From the NCBI GenBank assembly GCA_903905735.1, contig CAIVHU010000249.1:1-40522 (forward strand): a stretch of DNA of 40,522 bases, in the 5' to 3' direction. Shown piece after piece: positions 7,652 through 16,437 of this stretch. The stretch is from an uncultured beta proteobacterium. GTDB lineage: Bacteria; Pseudomonadota; Gammaproteobacteria; Burkholderiales; Burkholderiaceae_C. The position numbers and the translations under genes are program-made. How positions within the stretch are numbered: position 1 is the first letter of the stretch; each line of letters starts with the position of its first letter. A model generated the notes under the pieces. It was not told the DNA's origin. It was given only the letters and a program-made list of their open reading frames with translations, and ran no database searches.

Positions 7652-8437
7652 TTAGGCTTCAACCACCGCCACGGCGGTCTGGCTGACACCGCAGTCCACA
7701 TAGGAAATTTGCCCTGTCATGCCGGACGCCAGGTCGCTGAGCAAAAAGGCCGCCACGTTGCCGATTTCATCAATCGTCACGTTGCGCTTGAGTGGCGAAG
7801 CCGCAGCGGAGATGCCCAGCAGCTTGCCAAAGTCTTTGATGCCGCTGGCCGCCAGGGTCTTTACGGCACCGGCGCTCAGGCCGTTGACACGAATGCCGCG
7901 CCCTCCGACCGCGTCTGCCAGGTAACGCACAGAGGATTCCAGCGACGCCTTGGCAAGGCCCATGGTGTTGTAGCTGGGCACCACTCGCACGCCGCCCAGG
8001 TAGGTCAGGGTCAGCAAAGACGAGGTGTCGTTCAGGTAGGGCAGGGCCGCCTTGGCCATGGCCGGAAAACTGTAGGCGCTGATGTCATGCGCAATGCGGA
8101 AGTTTTCACGCGTCAGGCCATCCAGAAAGTTGCCGGCAATGGCTTCGCGCGGGGCATAACCAATGCTGTGCACAAACCCGTCGAATTTGGGCCAGTGCGC
8201 GGTCAGGTCGGTGAACAGTTTTTCGATTTGTGCGTCGTTGCCCACGTCGCAGTCAAAAATCAGTTTCGAGTCAAAGTCTGCGGCAAATTCGGTGATGCGG
8301 TCCTTGAACCGCTCACCGACATAGCTGAAAGCCAGTTCGGCCCCCTGCGCGTGGCACGCCTTGGCGATGCCGTAGGCGATGGAGCGGTTGGACAAAACGC
8401 CGGTGATCAACAATTTTTTTCCTGCCAGGAATCCCAT
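7652..8437 (-). CDS. fabI: Enoyl-[acyl-carrier-protein] reductase (NADH), FabI
   Basis: A 261-residue member of the short-chain dehydrogenase family, matching FabI in length. It catalyses the last step of each fatty-acid elongation cycle, reducing trans-2-enoyl-ACP with NAD(P)H in the cytosol, and is the triclosan/isoniazid-type target class. Visible features are the N-terminal nucleotide-binding strand KKLLITGVLSNRSIAYGIA, the NAD motif SIGYAPREA, the catalytic region TYLGGVRVVPSYNTMGLAK with the active-site tyrosines and lysine, and the FabI-type loop GISAAASPLKRN. The ATG at 8437 follows AGAGG. An open extension to 8515 has no family similarity. The gene is divergent from yejA and convergent with the decarboxylase gene. 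Confidence 0.95.
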   Translation of the reverse strand: MGFLAGKKLLITGVLSNRSIAYGIAKACHAQGAELAFSYVGERFKDRITEFAADFDSKLIFDCDVGNDAQIEKLFTDLTAHWPKFDGFVHSIGYAPREAIAGNFLDGLTRENFRIAHDISAYSFPAMAKAALPYLNDTSSLLTLTYLGGVRVVPSYNTMGLAKASLESSVRYLADAVGGRGIRVNGLSAGAVKTLAASGIKDFGKLLGISAAASPLKRNVTIDEIGNVAAFLLSDLASGMTGQISYVDCGVSQTAVAVVEA

Positions 8438-8550
8438 ATCGGCCTCTTTCAAATTTCTGAATGCGGGTAAGTCACTGCGCTGAACGCCTTGTTTTTGGCA
8501 GATGCCTTGGTTCAATGGCCTAATCCCGGCTCGTGAACCTGCAGTGACAG

Positions 8551-10386
8551 ATGATGCAGAATTGTCGCATGCGTCGCCTTCTGTTTTTTGTGTTTCTGAC
8601 CTGGGTCAACCCGCTGTGGGCCGCGCATGGTTATGCCTTATGGGGCGATTTGAAGTATCCGGCGGTTTTTAGCCATTTTGATTACGTCAACCCGACCGCA
8701 CCAAAAGGTGGTGAACTGCGGTTGGTGAGCAATTTGCGCGTTTCCACCTTTGACAAATACAACCCGTTCACCATCAAAGGCTCCGCGCCAGCCTATCTGT
8801 CGGACCTGATGTTCGACACGCTGCTGACCGGCTCGCTGGATGAAACCGGTTCGGGCTACGGCCTGCTGGCGCAAGACGTGACGGTTTCGCCAGATGGACT
8901 CAGCGCCACCTTCAAACTGCGTAAAGAGGCGCGTTTTCACAACGGTGACCCGGTACTGGCCCAGGATGTGAAGTTCAGCTTTGACGCCCTGATGGGCCCT
9001 TACACGTCGCCCGCCTACAAGACCCTGCTGGCCGACGTGGCCGAGCTCGATGTGCTGGACGACACCACCGTGCGTTATCGCTTCAAGAAGCCCAACCGTG
9101 AATTACCCCTGACGGTGGGCGGTTTGCCGGTGTTCAGCCGTGCCTGGGGCATGGAAAACGGCAGAGCCAAACGCTTCGATGAGATCGTGACTGACATCCC
9201 CATCGGCAGTGGTCCGTACAAAATTGGCCCGGTGCGCATTGGCAGGGACATTACTTATGTACGAAATCCGAATTACTGGGCCAAAGACCTGAATGTGCGC
9301 GTCGGAACGGCCAATTTCGACCGCATCACCGTCAAGATCTACAAGGACGGCACGGCGCGGCTGGAAGCGCTGAAAGCCGGTGAGTTCGATTTGATGCGAT
9401 TCTTTTCTGCCGGCGACTGGGCACGGCGTGTCAATGGCAAACGTTTTGATACCGGCGAACTGGTCAAGCGAGAGTACGTTCACCACCTGCCCACCGGTTT
9501 TCAGAGCTATGTGCTCAACACCCGGCGCGATTTGTTCAAGGATGTGCGTGTGCGCCAGGCGTTGGGGCTGGCGCTGGATTTTGAGTGGATGAATCGCCAG
9601 TTGTTTTACAACGCCTACCAGCGCGTAAACGGTCTCTTTGGCAATACCGACTGCGAAGCCAGCGGCTTGCCCAGCGCGCAGGAGCTGGCTCTGCTGGACT
9701 CGTGGCGAGGTCAGGTACCCGATGCCGTATTTGGCCCGGTGACTGTGCCCCCCAGCACCGCGCCGCCGTCGTCATTACGCGCAAATTTGCGCCAGGCCCA
9801 AGCGCTGTTGAAATCGGCTGGCTGGGAGTTTCGGGACGGTGCCTTGCGAAATGCGCAGGGCAGGGCGTTCGACTTCGAGTATCTGGACAGCAACGAAGGC
9901 AGCGCACGGGTAGTGACGCCTTGGGCGCGTAACCTGGAGAAACTCGGCATTACTTTGAGGTTCCGTCCGGTGGACTTTGCCCTGTACCAGCAGCGCTTGC
10001 AAAAGTTTGAGTTCGATGTGACCTCGCTTGCTTACGGCGGTGCCAACAATCCCGGGCAGGAATACGCCGACCTGTTTGGCTCCAAAGCCGCCGATCAGGA
10101 AGACTCCGGCAATATGTCCGGCATCAAAAGTCCGGCGGTGGACGCCCTGATCAGCGACATGACCGCTGCCAAAACCAAGGCGCAACTGCTCCCCGCCTGC
10201 CGTGCGCTGGACCGCGTGATTGCGCACAACCATGTGCTGATACCCCAGTGGTCTGCCGGGACACACCGCATGGTGTTCAACAACTGGCGCCTGGATCAGC
10301 CACCTGCCATGCCTCCGTACGCTCAGGGCGAGGGCTGGGCCATTGACACCTGGTGGGCCAGACCCACCACACCCAAAACGCCCTGA
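8551..10386 (+). CDS. yejA: Periplasmic oligopeptide-binding protein of ABC importer, YejA-like
   Basis: A 611-residue family-5 extracellular solute-binding protein. It has a short signal peptide (MRRLLFFVFLTW with probable cleavage after LWA, before AHGYALWGD), then the SBP-5 domain with PTAPKGGELRL and VSPDGLSATFKLRKEARFHNG. Length and the opening HGYALWGDLKYP pattern match YejA rather than OppA. YejA-type proteins bring peptides (and, in enterobacteria, microcin C) to the YejBEF transporter. The next gene starts four bases after the stop. The start may be the first ATG at 8551 or the one at 8569; neither has a strong ribosome-binding site. Confidence 0.88.
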   Translation: MMQNCRMRRLLFFVFLTWVNPLWAAHGYALWGDLKYPAVFSHFDYVNPTAPKGGELRLVSNLRVSTFDKYNPFTIKGSAPAYLSDLMFDTLLTGSLDETGSGYGLLAQDVTVSPDGLSATFKLRKEARFHNGDPVLAQDVKFSFDALMGPYTSPAYKTLLADVAELDVLDDTTVRYRFKKPNRELPLTVGGLPVFSRAWGMENGRAKRFDEIVTDIPIGSGPYKIGPVRIGRDITYVRNPNYWAKDLNVRVGTANFDRITVKIYKDGTARLEALKAGEFDLMRFFSAGDWARRVNGKRFDTGELVKREYVHHLPTGFQSYVLNTRRDLFKDVRVRQALGLALDFEWMNRQLFYNAYQRVNGLFGNTDCEASGLPSAQELALLDSWRGQVPDAVFGPVTVPPSTAPPSSLRANLRQAQALLKSAGWEFRDGALRNAQGRAFDFEYLDSNEGSARVVTPWARNLEKLGITLRFRPVDFALYQQRLQKFEFDVTSLAYGGANNPGQEYADLFGSKAADQEDSGNMSGIKSPAVDALISDMTAAKTKAQLLPACRALDRVIAHNHVLIPQWSAGTHRMVFNNWRLDQPPAMPPYAQGEGWAIDTWWARPTTPKTP

Positions 10387-10389
10387 ATC

Positions 10390-11424
10390 ATGCTGAGCTA
10401 CATCCTCAAACGCCTTCTGCTGATGATTCCGACCTTGCTCGGCGTGCTGCTGATCACTTTTCTGGTGATTCAGTTCGTACCCGGCGGCCCGGTGGAGCAA
10501 TACCTGGCCGAGGCCAAAGCCGGTGTGGGCAAAGGCGCGGTGGCCGAAGGTGGTGGCCTGAGCTACCGTGGCGCGCAGGGCGTGGACCCGAAACGCATCG
10601 AGCAGATCAAGGCGCTGTATGGCTTTGACAAGCCAGCACCGGAGCGCTTTATGAAGATGTTGGGCCAATTCGCCCGATTCGACCTAGGCAAGAGCTTTTT
10701 CCAGAACAAAAGCGTGTCAGAACTGATCTGGGAGAAGCTGCCGGTGTCGATCAGTCTGGGCTTGTGGACGTTCTTCATCAGCTACCTGATCGCCGTGCCG
10801 CTGGGGGTGGCCAAGGCGGTGCGCGCCGGGTCCAAGTTTGATCTGGTCACCACGCTGCTGGTGCTGGTCGGCTACGCGATTCCCGGCTTTGTGCTGGGCG
10901 TGGCGTTGCTGGTGATATTTGGTGGCCAACTGCAATGGTTTCCGCTGCGCGGCCTGACTTCAAGCAATTGGAAGGACCTGACCTGGGGCGCCCGCATCAC
11001 CGATTACCTGTGGCACATCGCCATGCCGGTCACGGCCATGGTGCTGGGCAGTTTTGCCGTGACCACCATGCTGACCAAAAACGCGTTTTTGGAAGAAATT
11101 CGCAAGCAATACGTCGTCACCGCGCGTGCCAAGGGCCTGAGTGAGCGGCAAGTCCTTTGGAAGCACGTTTTCCGCAATGCGCTGATTCCCATCGTCACGG
11201 GTTTTCCGGCGGCGTTCATCGGCGCGTTTTTTACCGGGTCGTTGTTGATCGAAACCCTGTTTTCTCTCGACGGCCTGGGCTTGCTGAGCTATGAGAGTGT
11301 CATCCGGCGCGATTACCCGGTGGTGCTGGGCACCTTGTATTTCTTCACGCTGATCGGGTTGGTGACCAAACTGATTTCTGACTTGTCTTATGTTTGGGTG
11401 GACCCACGTGTTCGATTTGACTGA
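10390..11424 (+). CDS. yejB: ABC transporter permease YejB
   Basis: A 344-residue inner-membrane permease of the DppB/OppB class. It starts with the usual MLSYILKRLLLMIPTLLGV helix, has a long periplasmic loop (residues ~35-100), then five more membrane segments. The cytoplasmic coupling motif EEIRKQYVVTARAKGLSE (the EAA loop) contacts the ATPase. It forms the heterodimeric channel with YejE. It lies three bases after yejA and overlaps yejE, a continuous operon. Confidence 0.93.
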   Translation: MLSYILKRLLLMIPTLLGVLLITFLVIQFVPGGPVEQYLAEAKAGVGKGAVAEGGGLSYRGAQGVDPKRIEQIKALYGFDKPAPERFMKMLGQFARFDLGKSFFQNKSVSELIWEKLPVSISLGLWTFFISYLIAVPLGVAKAVRAGSKFDLVTTLLVLVGYAIPGFVLGVALLVIFGGQLQWFPLRGLTSSNWKDLTWGARITDYLWHIAMPVTAMVLGSFAVTTMLTKNAFLEEIRKQYVVTARAKGLSERQVLWKHVFRNALIPIVTGFPAAFIGAFFTGSLLIETLFSLDGLGLLSYESVIRRDYPVVLGTLYFFTLIGLVTKLISDLSYVWVDPRVRFD

Positions 11425-12460
11425 TCCTTTGGCCAAATCGCCCAGCCCTGGCAAGCGCGCCTGGCAATGCTTCAAACGCAATCGCCTCGGGTTCTGGAGT
11501 CTGGTGATTTTTTGCACTTTGGTCGTGCTGAGCCTGTTTGCCGAGGTCATCAGCAACGACCGGCCGCTGTTGGTGCGGTACCAGGGCGACTTTTATGTGC
11601 CTGTCCTGAAAGACTATTCAGAAAAAACCTTTGGAGGTGACTTCAACGCCAACACGGATTATCTGGACCCGTTCATCCGTGAGCGGCTGAGCACTCATGG
11701 CAACTGGGCGCTGTTTGCCCCCAATCCCTATGGCTCGACAACGCTGAATTACTTTGCCAAGTCGCCCAACCCCTCCGGGCCGACGCGGGACAACTGGTTA
11801 GGCACAGATGATCGGGGGCGGGATCTGCTGGCGCAACTGATCTATGGTTTTCGCGTCAGTGTGTTGTTTGCGCTGGCGCTGACGTTCATTGGTACAGTGC
11901 TGGGCATCGTTACCGGCGCGATCCAAGGCTTTTTTGGCGGCAAGACCGACCTGGTTTTTCAGCGTTTCATCGAAATCTGGGGTTCCATGCCCGAGTTGTA
12001 CCTGCTGATCATTTTCAGTGCGGTGTTTGCGCCCAGCCTGGCTTTGCTGCTGGTATTGCTGAGCCTGTTTGGCTGGATGGGGTTGTCGGACTATGTGCGC
12101 GCCGAGTTTTTGCGCAATCGCCAGCTTGATTACGTGCGCGCCGCTCGCTCGCTGGGCGTGAGCAACTGGCACATCATCACCCGCCATCTGATTCCCAACA
12201 GCATGACTCCGGTGGTGACCTTTCTGCCGTTTCGCATGAGCGGGGCGATTCTGGCGCTGACTTCGCTCGATTTTCTGGGTCTCGGCGTGCCACCGGGCAC
12301 ACCGTCGCTGGGTGAATTGCTGTCACAAGGCAAAAACAACATCGATGCGTGGTGGATATCGCTGTTCACCTTTGCGGTGCTGGTCATCACGTTGCTGCTG
12401 CTGACCTTTATGGGTGACGCGCTGCGCGACGCGCTGGACCCGCGCAAGGTGGATGTATGA
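11408..12460 (+). CDS. yejE: ABC transporter permease YejE
   Basis: About 350 residues. It has a cytoplasmic N-terminus, one membrane helix (FWSLVIFCTLVVLSLFAEV), and a large periplasmic insertion containing NDRPLLVRYQGDFYVP, which is characteristic of YejE. The DppC-like core follows, with the EAA loop DYVRAARSLGVSNWHIITRH and the end DALRDALDPRKVD. The GTG at 11408 has GGGTGG just upstream and overlaps the yejB end by 17 bases. An in-frame ATG at 11390 is the alternative but lacks a ribosome-binding site. The stop overlaps the yejF start (ATGA). Confidence 0.92.
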   Translation: MFDLTDPLAKSPSPGKRAWQCFKRNRLGFWSLVIFCTLVVLSLFAEVISNDRPLLVRYQGDFYVPVLKDYSEKTFGGDFNANTDYLDPFIRERLSTHGNWALFAPNPYGSTTLNYFAKSPNPSGPTRDNWLGTDDRGRDLLAQLIYGFRVSVLFALALTFIGTVLGIVTGAIQGFFGGKTDLVFQRFIEIWGSMPELYLLIIFSAVFAPSLALLLVLLSLFGWMGLSDYVRAEFLRNRQLDYVRAARSLGVSNWHIITRHLIPNSMTPVVTFLPFRMSGAILALTSLDFLGLGVPPGTPSLGELLSQGKNNIDAWWISLFTFAVLVITLLLLTFMGDALRDALDPRKVDV

Positions 12461-14070
12461 GCGACGGCGCCGCTCCCATGCTCTGCGTGCAAAACCTCTC
12501 GGTGCGGTTTGGCAGCCACACCGCCGTGCACGACATCAGTTTCGACATCGCGCCGGGTGAAAAGCTGGCTTTGGTTGGTGAATCGGGCTCGGGCAAAACA
12601 GTGTCCGCGTTGAGTCTGCTTCGTCTGGCGGCCGATGCACAAATCACGGGTAAGGCCTTATTCGACGGGCGGGACCTGCTCTCATTACCAGAGCATGAAT
12701 TGCGCTCGATTCGTGGCCAAGACATCGCCATGATTTTTCAGGAGCCCATGACAGCGCTGAACCCGCTGATGAGTGTGGGCGACCAGATCGCTGAAGTTAT
12801 TGCACTAAAACAGGGTCTAGCCCAGATGCAGTCTGCGCGAGAAGCTATAGACTTGCTAGCAGAAACCGGCATTGAAGAACCGCAGCGACGTTATCAGTCC
12901 TACCCGCACCAGCTTAGCGGTGGGCAACGCCAGCGCGCCATGATCGCTATGGCGCTGGCCTGCCAGCCCAAATTGTTGTTGGCCGACGAGCCCACCACCG
13001 CGCTGGACGTGAGCCTGCGCGGCCAGATTCTGGATTTGCTGGACCGCCTGCAGCAGCAGCGCAGCATGGCGGTGCTGATGATCACGCATGACCTGAATAT
13101 GGTGCGTCGTTTTGCTGATCGCGTGGTGGTGATGGAGCAGGGGGCCATCGTGGAGGAGGGCGACACGCCAGCCCTGTTTGACCACCCGCACCACCCCTAC
13201 ACCCGTCGTTTGATGGCCAGCCGACCAGAGCGTGACCCTCTGGCCAACGCGCCAGCGCCGGCCGGATCGCCTCCGGTCATGGAGGCCAAAGGCCTGCGCG
13301 TCAGTTACCCGACACATCTGCCGGGTCTGCATGGTTGGTTCAAGCGTGGCGAGTTTGTCGCCGTGCAGCGTGCGGACTTTGCTCTGTTACCTGGCCAAAC
13401 TTTGGGTGTGATGGGTGAATCCGGTTCGGGCAAATCCACACTGGCGCTGGCTGCGCTGGGCTTGCTGCCGTTTCAGGGCGCGTTGTCGGTGGTCGGGAGC
13501 GCCTGGCGTGGTGATTCGGCCCACAACAAGGCGCTGCGTCGGCAAATTCAGGTGGTTTTTCAGGATCCATTTTCATCCCTGTCGCCGCGCATGACGGTGG
13601 AAGAAATCGTCGGGGAAGGCCTGGGGGTGCATGAACCCGAACTGCCTGTGGCCCAACGACGCGAGCGAGTGACGCAGGCCTTGCAAGATGTTGGTCTGGA
13701 CGTGGGCACCGCCGGGTCGATCGCCTCGCTGCTGGGGCGCTACCCGCACGAATTCTCCGGTGGCCAACGGCAGCGCCTGGCCATCGCCCGGGCACTCATC
13801 ATCCATCCGCAGATTCTGGTGCTGGATGAACCGACCAGCGCGCTGGATGTCACAGTTCAAAAACAGGTGCTGCAACTGCTGCAGCGCTTGCAGCGCGAGC
13901 GGGGTTTGAGCTACCTGCTGATCACCCATGATGTGGCCGTCATCCGCGCCATGGCCCATACGGTCATGGTGATGAAAATGGGCCAAGTAGTGGAATCGGG
14001 TCCGGTCGACACTGTGCTGACCCAGCCAAACCACGCCTACACCCGGATTTTGGTGCAAGCCTCTGATTAA
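12457..14070 (+). CDS. yejF: ABC transporter ATP-binding protein YejF (two ATPase domains)
   Basis: A 537-residue fusion of two ABC ATPase domains, as in YejF. Domain 1 has Walker A GESGSGKT (41-48), signature LSGGQRQR (153-160) and Walker B LLLADEP. Domain 2 has GESGSGKS (320-327), FSGGQRQR (433-440) and ILVLDEP. Both sites appear intact. Each domain ends with the oligopeptide-transporter tail for P-loop partners ([23 protein letters not shown]). It powers peptide uptake by YejABE and is the last gene of the operon. An intrinsic terminator follows at 14131. Confidence 0.93.
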   Translation: MSDGAAPMLCVQNLSVRFGSHTAVHDISFDIAPGEKLALVGESGSGKTVSALSLLRLAADAQITGKALFDGRDLLSLPEHELRSIRGQDIAMIFQEPMTALNPLMSVGDQIAEVIALKQGLAQMQSAREAIDLLAETGIEEPQRRYQSYPHQLSGGQRQRAMIAMALACQPKLLLADEPTTALDVSLRGQILDLLDRLQQQRSMAVLMITHDLNMVRRFADRVVVMEQGAIVEEGDTPALFDHPHHPYTRRLMASRPERDPLANAPAPAGSPPVMEAKGLRVSYPTHLPGLHGWFKRGEFVAVQRADFALLPGQTLGVMGESGSGKSTLALAALGLLPFQGALSVVGSAWRGDSAHNKALRRQIQVVFQDPFSSLSPRMTVEEIVGEGLGVHEPELPVAQRRERVTQALQDVGLDVGTAGSIASLLGRYPHEFSGGQRQRLAIARALIIHPQILVLDEPTSALDVTVQKQVLQLLQRLQRERGLSYLLITHDVAVIRAMAHTVMVMKMGQVVESGPVDTVLTQPNHAYTRILVQASD

Positions 14071-14107
14071 AGCGTTAAAAATCAAAGCGTTTAGAGCATT
14101 TTTCAGG

Positions 14108-14113
14108 TACAAT
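14108..14113 (+). promoter_or_regulatory. -10-like box TACAAT upstream of rimP
   Basis: A TACAAT hexamer sits 98 bases before the rimP start and about 18 bases before a strong terminator hairpin. The same TACAATC core precedes ratA (25109) and guaB (26598), which suggests the local promoter style. No good -35 hexamer is seen at 16-18 bases upstream. Confidence 0.4.
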
Positions 14114-14130
14114 CCGAAGCTTCACGACCA

Positions 14131-14162
14131 AACGGGCGAGTCACTTCCGCCCGTTTTTTTTG
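14131..14162 (+). terminator. Intrinsic terminator between yejF and rimP, possible attenuator
   Basis: AACGGGCG (14131-14138) pairs with CGCCCGTT (14148-14155), followed by eight Ts. Outer bases GACCAAA and TTTGGTC can extend the stem. It would end the yej operon. Because the TACAAT box lies upstream of it, it could also act as an attenuator in the leader of rimP-nusA-infB. Confidence 0.85.
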
Positions 14163-14205
14163 GTCGATCGTTTTTGGTTGGATTGAGGATTTGTCTGGGG
14201 TTTTG

Positions 14206-14841
14206 GTGGCGCTGAAAGAAATCGTTGAGCAAACTGTTGTCGGCTTAGGCTATGACCTGGTGGAGATTGAACGCTCTGCCGGTGGTTTGCTGCGCGTCAC
14301 CATTGACCTGCCCTGGACAACGCCGGTTGAGGGTGTGTCCACAACGGAGCAGTTTGTTACCGTTGAAGATTGTGAAAAAGTCACGCGCCAGTTGCAGTTT
14401 GCGCTGGAGGTGGATGCGATCGAATACAAGCGCCTGGAAGTCTCGTCGCCGGGTATTGACCGGCCGTTGCGCCACCAGCAGGATTTTGAGCGTTTTGCCG
14501 GGCAGGTGGTTGACATCACTTTGAAAGCCCCGTTGGGCGCGGCGGCATCGGGTCAGGTGAATGCCAACCGCAAGAAGTTTCGGGGTCTGCTCGAGCATGC
14601 TGAGCAGATGGAAGGTGCAGATGCGCCCCCCGCAGGCAGCTGGCAAATCGTCTGGCGTGATGAGCCCGAGGCCAAGCCCGGTGCCAGGATCAGCAAAAAG
14701 CGGGCGCTGGCCCCCTTGCAGGCGCTGGGTTTCACGCTGGATGAACTGCGGGATGCCCGTCTGGCCCCGATCGTCAGTTTCAAGGGGCGTTCGCGTAGCG
14801 CCTCTGATGAAGCTGACAACCAAACATTTGAATCGAATTGA
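14206..14841 (+). CDS. rimP: Ribosome maturation factor RimP
   Basis: About 211 residues. RimP helps assemble the 30S subunit. The N-terminal domain starts [18 protein letters not shown] and contains LRVTIDLP and the [12 protein letters not shown] helix with the family motif [12 protein letters not shown]. The C-terminal SH3-like domain follows. The C-terminus is longer than in enterobacteria, as is common in Burkholderiales. The GTG at 14206 with GGGG five bases upstream is the best start; TTG codons at 14191 or 14203 are possible. It is the first gene of the classic rimP-nusA-infB cluster, and nusA begins 17 bases after its stop. Confidence 0.9.
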   Translation: MALKEIVEQTVVGLGYDLVEIERSAGGLLRVTIDLPWTTPVEGVSTTEQFVTVEDCEKVTRQLQFALEVDAIEYKRLEVSSPGIDRPLRHQQDFERFAGQVVDITLKAPLGAAASGQVNANRKKFRGLLEHAEQMEGADAPPAGSWQIVWRDEPEAKPGARISKKRALAPLQALGFTLDELRDARLAPIVSFKGRSRSASDEADNQTFESN

Positions 14842-14858
14842 AACAGGAGAGTCATGGC

Positions 14859-16358
14859 ATGAATCGCGAAATGTTGATGTTGGTGGATGCCATTTCACGT
14901 GAGAAAAACGTGGAACGGGATGTGGTGTTCGGCGCTGTTGAGGCAGCCCTGGCGCAGGCCACAAAGAAACTGTACGCGGGTGACGTGGACATCCGCGTCG
15001 CTGTGAATCGCGATACCGGTGTCTACGAGACTTTCCGGCGCTGGCATGTGGTGCCTGATGAGGCTGGCCTGCAACTCCCAGATCAGGAAATTTTGCTGTT
15101 TGAAGCCCTGGAGCAGATTCCTGACATTGAGGTCGATGAATACATTGAGGAAACCATCGAGTCCGTGCCGATTGGCCGGATTGGTGCGATGGCTGCAAAA
15201 CAGGTCATCCTGCAAAAAATCCGCGATGCAGAACGTGAAATGCTGCTCAACGATTTCATGTCACGTGGCGACAAGATTTTTGTCGGTACCGTCAAGCGCA
15301 TGGACAAGGGCGACCTGATCATTGAGTCCGGCCGGGTTGAAGGTCGCCTGCGACGCAGCGAGATGATCCCCAAGGAAAATTTCCGCACCGGGGACCGCGT
15401 GCGTGCCATGATCATGGAGGTCGATTTGACCTTGCGTGGTGCGCCGATCGTCTTGTCGCGTTCCGCGCCGGAATTCATGATCGAGCTGTTCCGTAACGAA
15501 GTCCCAGAGATCGAACAAGGTTTGCTGGAGATCAAATCCTGCGCCCGTGATGCCGGCTCGCGCGCCAAAATCGCCGTGTTGTCGCACGACAAGCGTGTGG
15601 ACCCCATCGGCACTTGCGTTGGTGTGCGCGGCACGCGTGTGAACGGCGTGACCAACGAACTCGCTGGTGAACGCGTCGATATCGTGTTGTGGAGCGAAGA
15701 TCCGGCGCAGTTCGTCATTGGTGCGTTGGCTCCTGCCAATGTCACCAGTATTGTGGTGGATGAAGAGCGTCATGCCATGGATGTGGTGGTGGATGAAGAA
15801 AACTTGGCGATTGCGATTGGCCGTGGCGGACAAAATGTGCGTTTGGCTTCCGATCTGACCGGCTGGAAGATCAACATCCTTGATGCGGCAGAGTCGGCTG
15901 AAAAGCAGGCCACTGAAGTCGATGCCAGCCGTGCCCTGTTCATGGACAAACTCGATGTCGATGAAGAAATCGCCGACTTGTTGATTGCCGAGGGTTTCAT
16001 CAGTCTGGAGCAGGTGGCCTATGTGCCACTCGAAGAAATGCTGGAGATTGAAAGCTTTGACGAAGACACTGTCAACGAGCTTCGCACCCGTGCCAAAGAC
16101 GCCCTCTTGACGATGGAAATTGCCAACGAGGAAAATGTTGGAAAAGTGGCGACAGAGCTGCGCGATCTTGAAGGGCTGACACCAGAACATATCAGCCAGC
16201 TGGCTGAAAACGGGGTTCACACCCTGGATGATCTGGCAGATCTGGCAGTCGATGAACTCACTGACATCACGGGGCAGTCTGCACAAGATGCGACGTCGAT
16301 GATTATGAAAGCACGCGAGCACTGGTTTTCCGGTGATGCAGCGTCACAAACGTCTTGA
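14859..16358 (+). CDS. nusA: Transcription termination/antitermination factor NusA
   Basis: A 499-residue RNA-polymerase-binding factor. The order is an N-terminal RNAP-binding domain (residues 1-130, starting [18 protein letters not shown]), an S1 domain (~135-200, with [16 protein letters not shown]), KH1 and KH2 domains ([16 protein letters not shown] and [13 protein letters not shown]), and two C-terminal acidic repeats (~370-495), as in E. coli NusA. It controls pausing, termination and rRNA antitermination. The ATG at 14859 has AGGAGA eight bases upstream. An out-of-frame ATG at 14854 leads at once to a stop. Confidence 0.96.
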   Translation: MNREMLMLVDAISREKNVERDVVFGAVEAALAQATKKLYAGDVDIRVAVNRDTGVYETFRRWHVVPDEAGLQLPDQEILLFEALEQIPDIEVDEYIEETIESVPIGRIGAMAAKQVILQKIRDAEREMLLNDFMSRGDKIFVGTVKRMDKGDLIIESGRVEGRLRRSEMIPKENFRTGDRVRAMIMEVDLTLRGAPIVLSRSAPEFMIELFRNEVPEIEQGLLEIKSCARDAGSRAKIAVLSHDKRVDPIGTCVGVRGTRVNGVTNELAGERVDIVLWSEDPAQFVIGALAPANVTSIVVDEERHAMDVVVDEENLAIAIGRGGQNVRLASDLTGWKINILDAAESAEKQATEVDASRALFMDKLDVDEEIADLLIAEGFISLEQVAYVPLEEMLEIESFDEDTVNELRTRAKDALLTMEIANEENVGKVATELRDLEGLTPEHISQLAENGVHTLDDLADLAVDELTDITGQSAQDATSMIMKAREHWFSGDAASQTS

Positions 16359-16384
16359 ATCATGAATACAAAATTCCAGTAAAG

Positions 16385-16411
16385 GCCGCCAGCTGCCCAC
16401 AGGGCGGTTTT
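16385..16411 (+). promoter_or_regulatory. Weak hairpin plus T-run between nusA and infB
   Basis: CCGCC (16386-16390) can pair with GGCGG (16403-16407), followed by TTTT. An alternative inner stem GCCC/GGGC is also possible. It lies in the 79-base gap between nusA and infB and could be a partial terminator or pause site. The stem is short and the call is tentative. Confidence 0.25.
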
Positions 16412-16437
16412 GGCCGAAGCTAAAGGTTACCCAACAA

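Noticed and set aside
12785..12865. Possible palindromic-repeat copy inside yejF (CTATAGACTTGCTAGCAG region)
   Set aside because: The arms do not pair as in the clear copies, and the YejF protein shows no extra residues here compared with what I expect of the family.
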